Shown in pieces: positions 1 through 6,194 of a DNA stretch of 64,000 nucleotides. The stretch is from NCBI GenBank assembly GCA_021811865.1, contig JAKAQB010000009.1, forward strand, positions 15,796-79,795. The letters run 5' to 3'. Positions within the stretch are counted from its first letter, which is position 1; every line of letters begins with the position of its first letter. Made by a program: the position numbers and the translations under genes. Source of the stretch: Actinomycetes bacterium (GTDB lineage Bacteria; Actinomycetota; Acidimicrobiia; Acidimicrobiales; Palsa-688). The notes under the pieces are model-generated. The model saw only the letters and a program-made list of their open reading frames with translations. It was not told the origin of the DNA and searched no databases.

Positions 1-1
1 C

Positions 2-793
2 GGTCGCCTGCCCGGCACCCGCCAGGCGCTGGAGCGGGTGCTCTCCCACGCCTCACTGGTCATCGCCGCCGGCGGGTACCCCGAGGCCGAGGCGCGTCGC
101 GCCATGGGGGGCGCCCCCCTGCCGCCTGTGGCGCGGATACCCCCGGGCGTCGACGTGGGGCGGTTCACGCCGCTGCCCGCCATCGAGCGTGCCGCCATGC
201 GGACCCGCCTCGGCCTCGATCCTTCTGCCCCGCTCGTCGTCAGCGTCAGCCGGCTCGTGCCCCGCAAGGGGATGGACACGCTCATCCACGCCGCCACCCG
301 CCTTCGGCCGACGTACCCGGACCTGCAGGTCGTCATCGGCGGCACCGGGCGCGACGAGGGGCGCCTCGCCCGCCTCGTAGGCCGGACTGGCGCCTCGGTC
401 CGCATGCTCGGTTGGGTGGCCGATGCCGACCTGCCCGGCCTGTACGCCTGCGCCGACGTGTTCGTCCTGTGCTGCCGCAACCGGTGGGGCGGCCTCGAAC
501 AGGAGGGCTTCGGGACCATATTCCTCGAGGCGGCGGCGGCAGGGGTCCCCTCGGTCGCCGGGCGCAGCGGCGGTGCGGCCGAGGCGGTCGTCGACGGCGA
601 GACGGGGACGGTGGTCGAACGCTCCGATGACCCCGCGGCGCTGGCCGACGCCATCAGCGACCTCCTCGCCGACCCGCAGCGGGCCCGCAAGGAAGGCCAG
701 GCGGCGCGCTCACGGGTGGAGGAGTCGTTCTCCTACGACGTCCTCGCCGGACAGCTGTCGGCGGCGCTGGCGAGCCTCGGGGCGCGCCGGTGA
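2..793 (+). CDS. GT4-family glycosyltransferase, 5' end outside window
   Basis: The reading frame is open from base 2, so only the C-terminal part (about 263 residues) is seen. The nucleotide-sugar-binding half of a GT-B fold is clear: PPGVD linker, VSRLVPRKGMD at the start of the donor domain, and the EX7E motif in EGFGTIFLE followed by GVPSVAG and GGAAEAV. This is the pattern of GT4 retaining transferases, and the wording is close to actinobacterial phosphatidylinositol mannosyltransferases (PimB-like), but the acceptor-binding N-terminus is missing so the substrate cannot be assigned. The stop lies 75 bases before the next gene on the same strand, so they may be co-transcribed. Confidence 0.85.
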   Translation, partial: GRLPGTRQALERVLSHASLVIAAGGYPEAEARRAMGGAPLPPVARIPPGVDVGRFTPLPAIERAAMRTRLGLDPSAPLVVSVSRLVPRKGMDTLIHAATRLRPTYPDLQVVIGGTGRDEGRLARLVGRTGASVRMLGWVADADLPGLYACADVFVLCCRNRWGGLEQEGFGTIFLEAAAAGVPSVAGRSGGAAEAVVDGETGTVVERSDDPAALADAISDLLADPQRARKEGQAARSRVEESFSYDVLAGQLSAALASLGARR

Positions 794-867
794 GCCCGGG
801 GACGACCGGAGCCGGGAGTGGGTTGGGTACCGTAAATGCGGGCGAAGCAGCCCGAGGAGGGACGCAC

Positions 868-1329
868 GTGCAGGAGCAGGTCACAGAGCGCATGGTGATC
901 CGGGGCCGCCCCCAACACTGCTACGCCGTGCTGACGGCCTTCGAGGCGTACCCGGAGTGGGCAGCGGACATAAAGGCGGTTACCGTCGACGAGCGCGATG
1001 AGGAGGGCCGGGCCCGGTTGGTGACGTTCCGTGCGGCCGCCTTCGGTCGCAGCACCTCGTACACGCTGCGCTACGACTACGACCGGGCCCCCGGCGAGCT
1101 GGCGTGGGTCCAGGTCACCGGCGACCTGACCCGCCGCCTCGACGGCGCCTACGTCCTCGAACCGGCGGGTGACGAAGCGACCGAGATCCGCTACGACCTC
1201 GTGGTCGAGCTGAAGGTGCCCCTGCCCGGCTTCGTGAAGCGCCGGGCCGAGGGCCGGATCATGGGCACCGCCCTCCGGGAGCTGAAGGCCCGGGTCGAGC
1301 AGGACGAGGCCCTCCGCCAGCCGCGGTAG
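868..1329 (+). CDS. SRPBCC/polyketide-cyclase-like lipid-binding domain protein
   Basis: A protein of about 153 residues starting at GTG 868, chosen because GAGGAGGG lies just upstream. Residues 9-45 (VIRGRPQHCYAVLTAFEAYPEWAADI in part) match the START-like SRPBCC opening: beta strand, helix, then the W of a conserved PEW; the C-terminal long helix (FVKRRAEGRIMGTALRELKARVE) closes the fold. The family binds hydrophobic ligands, with roles from lipid transfer to cyclisation, and no specific ligand is suggested here. The stop codon TAG sits inside a 9-bp tandem repeat, so repeat slippage could change the C-terminus. Confidence 0.8.
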   Translation: MQEQVTERMVIRGRPQHCYAVLTAFEAYPEWAADIKAVTVDERDEEGRARLVTFRAAAFGRSTSYTLRYDYDRAPGELAWVQVTGDLTRRLDGAYVLEPAGDEATEIRYDLVVELKVPLPGFVKRRAEGRIMGTALRELKARVEQDEALRQPR

Positions 1330-1375
1330 CAGCGGTAGCAGCGGTAGCAGCGGTAGCAGCGGTAGCAGCGGTAGC
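1324..1375 (+). repeat. 9-bp tandem repeat (CGGTAGCAG), about 5.8 copies
   Basis: Five perfect copies of CGGTAGCAG plus seven bases. The first copy contains the TAG stop of the SRPBCC gene, and every unit supplies a TAG in that frame. It ends nine bases before the glutathione peroxidase remnant. No secondary structure or coding role is apparent. Confidence 0.95.
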
Positions 1376-1383
1376 GTCCCGGC

Positions 1384-1533
1384 ATGTCCCTCCACGGCGC
1401 CTCCATCGCCGCCCTGGACGGAACGCCGCTCGAGCTCGGGCAGTTCCGGGGCAGCGCCGTGCTCGTCGTGAACGTCGCGTCCAACTGCGGGCTCACCCCG
1501 CAGTACGAGGGGCTGGAGGTGCTGCCGGGCTGA
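1384..1533 (+). pseudogene. Glutathione peroxidase N-terminal remnant
   Basis: ATG 1384 opens a 49-codon frame whose product matches the first third of bacterial glutathione peroxidases: an ALDGTPLELGQFRG opening, then VVNVASNCGLTPQYEGLE, which contains the catalytic cysteine of the NVAS-C-GLT motif. It stops at TGA 1531 immediately after YEGLEVLPG, about 110-120 residues short of a full enzyme. The Gln and Trp of the catalytic tetrad would lie in the missing part, so no activity is expected. The stop overlaps the probable CTG start of the next gene. The identification rests on motif recall, not a search. Confidence 0.7.
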
Positions 1534-2321
1534 TCCGCATCGACGACGCCGACGACGCCCGCCTGGCGGGTTACCGCGACCTGCGCGACGCCGACCTGCG
1601 GCGAGGCGATGTCTTCGTCGCCGAAGGCAGGCTGGCGGTGGAGCGGCTGCTGGCATCCACCTACCCGGTCCAGTCGGTGCTGCTCGCCGAGGAAAGAGCC
1701 CTCGCCCTCCCCGGCATCCTGGCGGCGACGGCGGCGCGGGGCGTAGCCGGGTACGTCGCTTCCCGTGAGGTCCTGCGCCGGACCGTGGGCTTCGACCTAC
1801 ACCGTGGCGTCGTGGCGCTCGGCCGGCGGCTGCCGCCCCGGGAGGTGCGGGACGTGCTCGGCAGCCCGGGCCCGCTGGTGGTCGCCGAGGGGCTCAACGA
1901 CCACGAGAACCTCGGGGCTCTCTTCCGCAACGCTGCAGCGCTGGGGGCCGGTGGGGTGGTCCTCGACCGCCGCGGCGCCGACCCGCTCTACCGCCGGAGC
2001 GTCCGGGTGAGCCTCGGCCATGTGCTCGGGGTGCCGTGGGCGCGCAGCACCGAGTGGCCGGCGGACCTCCACCACCTGCGGGCCGCCGGCTGGCACCTGC
2101 TCGCCCTGACGCCTGCTGCGTCGGCCCGCCCCCTGCGGACGGTGGCGAGGGTCACCCGGACGGCGGTGCTCGTCGGGGCAGAGGGGCCGGGGCTCTCGGG
2201 TGCCGCCCTCGCCGCTGCCGATGTCGTCGCGCGCATCCCGATGGCGCCCGGCGTGGACTCCCTCAACGTGGCGACTGCGGCCGCCATCGCGCTGTACCAC
2301 CTAGGGTTGGTCGATGACTGA
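1530..2321 (+). CDS. SpoU/TrmH-family RNA 2'-O-ribose methyltransferase
   Basis: SAM-dependent 2'-O-methylation of a tRNA or rRNA ribose. The three SPOUT motifs are visible: NHENLGALFRNAAALG (motif 1), VGAEGPGLS (motif 2) and IPMAPGVDSLNVATAAAI (motif 3), forming the trefoil knot. The N-terminal substrate-binding domain begins IRIDDADDARLAGYRDLRDA, so GTG 1638 is too far in. No ATG, GTG or TTG is in frame upstream for dozens of codons. CTG 1530 follows GGAGG (1515-1519) at ten bases and overlaps the upstream TGA as CTGA, so I take it as the start (263 residues). The target nucleotide cannot be told from sequence. The 3' end overlaps the next small frame. Confidence 0.85.
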   Translation: MIRIDDADDARLAGYRDLRDADLRRGDVFVAEGRLAVERLLASTYPVQSVLLAEERALALPGILAATAARGVAGYVASREVLRRTVGFDLHRGVVALGRRLPPREVRDVLGSPGPLVVAEGLNDHENLGALFRNAAALGAGGVVLDRRGADPLYRRSVRVSLGHVLGVPWARSTEWPADLHHLRAAGWHLLALTPAASARPLRTVARVTRTAVLVGAEGPGLSGAALAAADVVARIPMAPGVDSLNVATAAAIALYHLGLVDD

Positions 2322-2511
2322 GGGCGTGGCGGTGGTGACGGGGGGCGCCCTCCTCGAGCCGGAGGCGGTGGCCGACGCGGTCGTCGCCGCCATGACGTCG
2401 GCCGAGCTCCTCATCACCCCGCACATCGAGGCGCGGGCGTACGAGGCCCGCAAGGTCGCCGACCGCGACCGCTGGCTGGCCGGGATGCGCAGGCTCCGTG
2501 ACCGGCTCTGA
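2314..2511 (+). pseudogene. Short-chain dehydrogenase C-terminal remnant
   Basis: A 65-codon frame that begins inside the end of the methyltransferase gene. From about residue 12 it resembles the C-terminal tail of classical SDR enzymes: L-EPE-AVADAVVAAM, then a hydrophobic LLITPHIEA strand and KVADRDRWLAGMRRL helix. The Rossmann motif, catalytic Ser/Tyr/Lys and the first roughly 190 residues are absent. It overlaps both neighbours (ATG in the methylase, TGA inside the ROK start), so it could still be translated as a short peptide, but I read it as what is left after a deletion joined it to the methylase. Confidence 0.55.
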
Positions 2512-3424
2512 CGCGGTCACCTACGGGATCGACATCGGGGGCACCAAGCTCCTCGCCGTGCGACTCGGCGATGGCGGCGCCAGGCGGGTGGCGAGCCCGC
2601 GGCGGCCGGAGGATGTCATCGCAGCCGTCCGGGATGCCGTCTGCGGCTCGGAGCCGGTGGCGATCGGGGTGGGTGTGCCAGGCCTCGTCGACACCGATGG
2701 GGTCCTGGTCTTCTCCCCGCACCTGCCCGGCCTAGCCGGCACGCCGATGGCGGCTCTCATCCGGGATGCCTGGCCGCACGCGGCCGTGTGGGTGGGCAAC
2801 GACGCCACCGCCGCCGCCTGGGCGGAGGCCACCGCCGGTGCCGGTCGGGGCGCCGGCGACGTCCTGACGGTGACGCTCGGCACGGGCATCGGCGGGGGGA
2901 TCGTGAGCGGTGGGAGGCTCCAGGAGGGCGCCAGGCGGTTCGCTGGGGAGTGGGGGCACATGGTGGTGGACCCCCACGGGCCGCCTTGCCCCTGCGGTCA
3001 GCGCGGCTGCTGGGAGCGTTTCGCGTCGGGAGACGGCCTCGGGCGCCTCGCCCGGGAGGCCGCGTACGCCGGGCGTCTCGACCTGGCCGGCGGGGACCCC
3101 GAAGCGGTGCGCGGCGAGCACGTCACCGCCGCCGCCGCTGCCGGTGACGCTGGTGCGCTGGCCGTCATGCAGGAGCTGGCCTGGTGGCTGGCGCTCGGGC
3201 TCGCCAACTTGGCCAACATCTTCGACCCCGAGGTGATCGTCCTGGGTGGCGGCCTGGTCGACGCCCGCGAGGTGCTGGTGGCACCGACCAGGGAGGCCTT
3301 CTCCCGCCTCGTCCAGGCCGGCGACCAGCGGGACCGGATCCGCATCGTGCCGGCGGAGCTGGGCTCCCGGGCAGGAGCCGTGGGCGCTGCCCTTCTCGTC
3401 TCCCGCCAGCTAGCCGTGACGTAA
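2498..3424 (+). CDS. ROK-family sugar kinase, probable glucokinase
   Basis: 308 residues, GTG start. The ATP-binding DIGGTK is at residues 12-17, the second phosphate motif is TLGTGIGGG, and GNDATAAAWAE supplies the catalytic Asp. The ROK zinc/substrate signature EWGHMVVDPHGPPCPCGQ-RGCWE is complete, with its His and three Cys. No N-terminal helix-turn-helix is present, so it is a kinase rather than a ROK repressor. It would phosphorylate glucose or a related hexose at the 6-position. It is followed after 31 bases by an acyltransferase. Confidence 0.9.
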   Translation: MTGSDAVTYGIDIGGTKLLAVRLGDGGARRVASPRRPEDVIAAVRDAVCGSEPVAIGVGVPGLVDTDGVLVFSPHLPGLAGTPMAALIRDAWPHAAVWVGNDATAAAWAEATAGAGRGAGDVLTVTLGTGIGGGIVSGGRLQEGARRFAGEWGHMVVDPHGPPCPCGQRGCWERFASGDGLGRLAREAAYAGRLDLAGGDPEAVRGEHVTAAAAAGDAGALAVMQELAWWLALGLANLANIFDPEVIVLGGGLVDAREVLVAPTREAFSRLVQAGDQRDRIRIVPAELGSRAGAVGAALLVSRQLAVT

Positions 3425-3455
3425 CCTGCCGGCTGGTCGGAGCGGAGGGTTGCCG

Positions 3456-4271
3456 ATGGGGAGCGCCTTGGCGAGGGACGGGGGCAGCGCGACTCGCACG
3501 GCGTACTGGGCGGCACGGGTCGTGCTCAGCCCCGCGCTGCTGTTGGTGTGGCGCGTGCGCCGGGAGGGCCACCGCAACGTCCCCCGGCGAGGGGCAGTGG
3601 TGCTGGCCTCCAACCACCAATCGTTCATTGACTCCCTGTTCATCCCCCTCTGCGTGCCGCGGCGTGTCACCTTCCTCGCCAAGGCCGAGTACTTCGACAA
3701 CCCGCGGACCGCGTGGTTCTTCCGCATGATGGGGCAGATACCGATCCGGAGGACGGGCGGCTCGGTGTCGGAGGGGGCGCTGCTCTCGGCGAAGTCCGTG
3801 CTCGACGCCGGCGGCGTCCTGGCGATCTACCCCGAGGGAACCCGCTCCCCCGACGGCCGCCTGTACAGGGGCCACACCGGAGTGGCCCGCGTCGCGCTGA
3901 CCTGCGGGGTTCCTGTCGTCCCAGTGGCGTGCTTCGGCACGGCTGATGTGCAGCCCATCGGCGTGCGGTGGCCACGGCCGGGGAAGCGTGTGCTCGTGCG
4001 GTTCGGGGTGGCGCTGCGCTTCGCCGAGCCGGCGTCGGCCGCCGACGATCCGGCCACCCTGAGAGCGGCCACCGAGCGGATCATGAACGCCGTCGCCGGC
4101 CTCTCGGGCCAGGCGAGGGTAGATGTCTACGCGAAGCGTCGCTGGGACGGGCGGCAGTGGGTGGCCGAGGGCGCCGACATCGTCGGTGGCGCTCGCGGCA
4201 CCGGCCGCGCCCTGGAATGCGGAGGCGACCGGCACCAGCGACACGGTGAGCGGCGGCGTCGCACCAGATGA
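3456..4271 (+). CDS. plsC: 1-acyl-sn-glycerol-3-phosphate acyltransferase
   Basis: A membrane-associated lysophosphatidate acyltransferase of 271 residues. The catalytic NHX4D motif is NHQSFID at about residues 52-58, the glycerol-phosphate-binding YPEGTRS motif is near residue 125, and PVVPVACFG is motif IV. The first hydrophobic stretch (VLSPALLLVWRV) is a likely membrane anchor. ATG 3456 has GGAGGG seven bases upstream; TTG 3450 is in frame but worse placed. The C-terminal about 70 residues are Arg/Gly-rich and look like extension. It would form phosphatidic acid for phospholipid synthesis. Confidence 0.9.
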   Translation: MGSALARDGGSATRTAYWAARVVLSPALLLVWRVRREGHRNVPRRGAVVLASNHQSFIDSLFIPLCVPRRVTFLAKAEYFDNPRTAWFFRMMGQIPIRRTGGSVSEGALLSAKSVLDAGGVLAIYPEGTRSPDGRLYRGHTGVARVALTCGVPVVPVACFGTADVQPIGVRWPRPGKRVLVRFGVALRFAEPASAADDPATLRAATERIMNAVAGLSGQARVDVYAKRRWDGRQWVAEGADIVGGARGTGRALECGGDRHQRHGERRRRTR

Positions 4272-4340
4272 CAGGTGGAGGTAATGGCGCGTTCTCCCGG
4301 TCGAAACACTCCCGACACGACGGGGGCTTAGGGTTTGGCC

Positions 4341-5021
4341 GTGCCCACCTACGTCGTGCGCGTCTGGATGCCAGACCGGCCCGGCGCCCTCGGGGCGGTC
4401 GCCAGCCGGATCGGTGCGGTGCGCGGCGACCTCGTCGGCATCGACATCCTTGAGCGCGGCGCCGGGCGTGCCATAGACGAACTGGTGGTCGACCTCCCCC
4501 AACACGCGCTCGTGTCCCTCCTGGTCTCCGAGATCGGGCAGGTGGACGGCGTCGACGTCGAGGACATCAGCCCCGCACCGGAGACACCTGTCGATGCCCG
4601 TCTCGACGCCCTCGAGACAGCCACCGTGCTCGTCGGACAGACGACTGTGCCAGAGTTGCTCGACTCGCTGGCCCATCACGCAGCCCGGGATTTCTCGGCG
4701 GATTGGGCGGCGGTGCTGGAGCTGGACCGGGCCGTGGCCGTGGCCGCCGTCGGGCCCGTGCCGCCGGCCCCGTGGCTGGCTGCCTTCGTGGCCGGCAGCC
4801 ACGCCCCTGCGCGGCCGGTGACGGCGGAGGCCGGTCCCGACGACGTGGCATGGGCCGATCTCGACGCTGCCGCCCACGTCGTGCTCCTCGGCCGGCGGGG
4901 CCGGCCCCTCCGCGCTCGAGAGCGGCGCCAGCTCGCCGCCCTGGCCCGCATAGTCGACCACCGCTGGAGCGAGCTCGGGCTGCGGGGCGCTCGACGGCTG
5001 CATCCGAGCGCGGCGACGTAG
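4341..5021 (+). CDS. ACT-domain protein with GAF-like C-terminal half
   Basis: About 226 residues from GTG 4341 (TTG 4335 is also possible). Residues 1-75 form an ACT domain: YVVRVWMPDRPGALGAVASRIG is the ligand-binding Gly-containing turn, followed by DIL and ELVVDLP strands. The second half (LVGQTTVPELLDSLAH onward, ending LAALARIVDHRW) has the hydrophobic pattern of a GAF-type sensor domain, a weak assignment. ACT domains bind amino acids or related small molecules, suggesting a regulatory or sensing role. The neighbour at 5060 is convergent, with 38 bases between. Confidence 0.65.
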   Translation: MPTYVVRVWMPDRPGALGAVASRIGAVRGDLVGIDILERGAGRAIDELVVDLPQHALVSLLVSEIGQVDGVDVEDISPAPETPVDARLDALETATVLVGQTTVPELLDSLAHHAARDFSADWAAVLELDRAVAVAAVGPVPPAPWLAAFVAGSHAPARPVTAEAGPDDVAWADLDAAAHVVLLGRRGRPLRARERRQLAALARIVDHRWSELGLRGARRLHPSAAT

Positions 5022-5059
5022 ACATGGGCCGCCTCGCCGCCGGCGCGCTGGATGGGATC

Positions 5060-5680
5060 TCAGAACCCGATCTTGGCGGCGTCGAGGCGGGCCATCGCCT
5101 CTTCGCTGCCCTCCCGCTGCACCCGAGCGTGCCCGCCGCGGCCGGAGGCCACCAACACGAGCTCGGAGGGCTGGCCTACCAGCCTGACCGTGCCGGGGCC
5201 CCGCCCGGCACGGATCATGCCGTGCCCAGGCGACTCGAGCTCGACCGCTACGCCGGCGCCGCGGAAGGTGAGCATCGCCATGGGGCGCAGCCGGCGCCAC
5301 AGCCCCGCTTCTTGGGCGGGTTCGAGCATCCGGGGTTGCCATCCCTCGCCGGCTCTTCGTACGTCCTCGTGGTGGACGAAGTACTCCAACGCGTTCACCG
5401 GCTCGTCGAGGGGGCGGAGCCAGGGTGGGGGACCGGAGCGGACGCGGTGGACCAGTTGGGTCCACTCCGAGGCGGCGAGTCCCCGCCGCACCCGGTCCGC
5501 ATGGGCGGCGAGTGGCGGGAAGAGCATGCCGGCTGCTGCGTCTGGCCGGGTCTCTCGCAGCAGCAGGTGAGCGGCCAGGTCCCGGGTCCGCCAACCCTCG
5601 CAGAGCGTCGGCGCGTCAGCACCCACCTCGAGGAGTAGCCGAGCGAGATCTGCACGTTCGGCTCGGGCGTAGCGGGCCAT
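5060..5680 (-). CDS. TIGR03085-like mycothiol/maleylpyruvate isomerase-fold protein
   Basis: 206 residues, ATG 5680. MARYARAERADLARLLLEVG, then CEGWRTRDLAAHLLLRE, matches the DinB-like four-helix bundle of the mycothiol-dependent family, with the metal-binding His in LAAHL and another pair in EYFVHHEDVRRA. Members of TIGR03085 are actinobacterial, about 200 residues, and of unknown reaction. It is divergent from nrdJ, and the 514-base gap between them holds the regulatory features listed separately. Confidence 0.8.
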   Translation of the reverse strand: MARYARAERADLARLLLEVGADAPTLCEGWRTRDLAAHLLLRETRPDAAAGMLFPPLAAHADRVRRGLAASEWTQLVHRVRSGPPPWLRPLDEPVNALEYFVHHEDVRRAGEGWQPRMLEPAQEAGLWRRLRPMAMLTFRGAGVAVELESPGHGMIRAGRGPGTVRLVGQPSELVLVASGRGGHARVQREGSEEAMARLDAAKIGF

Positions 5681-5782
5681 GGCCAGATCGTACGACCGCT
5701 GGCCGGCGGCGGGGCGCGAAAGGCCCCGGCGCAGCCTCCCCGTCGAAGGGGCGGGGACTGGAGAGGCCGGCGCCGGGGCAGA

Positions 5783-5806
5783 CCGCCGAAGGGGCAGCTT
5801 CGGCGG
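5783..5806 (+). other. Strong GC hairpin between divergent genes
   Basis: A perfect 9-bp stem, CCGCCGAAG with CTTCGGCGG, around a six-base loop. No T-tract follows and both flanking genes point away, so a terminator role is not obvious. It may be part of the leader of either divergent transcript. Confidence 0.6.
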
Positions 5807-5859
5807 CGACAAGGATCCTACCTGGCACCGCTGGATCAAACACCGCGATCGGTGACAAA

Positions 5860-6107
5860 TTTTCCACAAGGCCTGCAGGTGCCCCTCCCGTTCGTCGGGC
5901 TCCGTTGCGCCAGGTGGGCGGGTCCCCGGGGAATCCACAGGGATGCCCCCTACCGGTCCACAAGGGGCCCCCCGTAGCGTGCCGGCAGGCAGGTGCCGAC
6001 CGGTATCCTGCCCGTTGACAACGAGGAACCACAGTGATGTAATTACGGGGCTGCATCTTGTGGTCCCGGTGCTGCGGGGCCGCTGCAAACCACCACAGCT
6101 TGTGTGG
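5860..6107. promoter_or_regulatory. DnaA-box-like cluster and CCACA-N5-TGTGG dyad upstream of nrdJ
   Basis: The stretch holds TTTTCCACA (5860-5868, one mismatch to TTATCCACA), GAATCCACA (5931-5939) and CGGTCCACA (5954-5962), followed by several CCACA/TGTGG half-sites. One of these pairs forms CCACA-N5-TGTGG at 6093-6107, and CATCTTGTGG is at 6054-6063. NrdR boxes and DnaA boxes both contain CCACA-like elements and both are known regulators of ribonucleotide reductase genes. Which, if either, acts here is inference. The rest of 5681-6194 shows no gene. Confidence 0.4.
6015..6043 (+). promoter_or_regulatory. Candidate sigma70-type promoter of nrdJ
   Basis: TTGACA at 6015-6020 and TGTAAT at 6038-6043 with a 17-base spacer, giving a leader of about 145 bases before the ATG. 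The -35 box is a perfect consensus match, and the -10 matches at four of six. Confidence 0.6.
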
Positions 6108-6194
6108 CTTGGGTGGTGACGCAGGGGGAGCAGCGGATCAGCAATCGGGCGGCTCGGGCCGGGCCCGCGGCACCCAGGACGAGGGAGATCACGT

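Noticed and set aside
5681..6194. Cobalamin riboswitch upstream of the B12-dependent nrdJ
   Set aside because: I could not find a B12 box or the expected junction; only hairpins and CCACA sites are visible.
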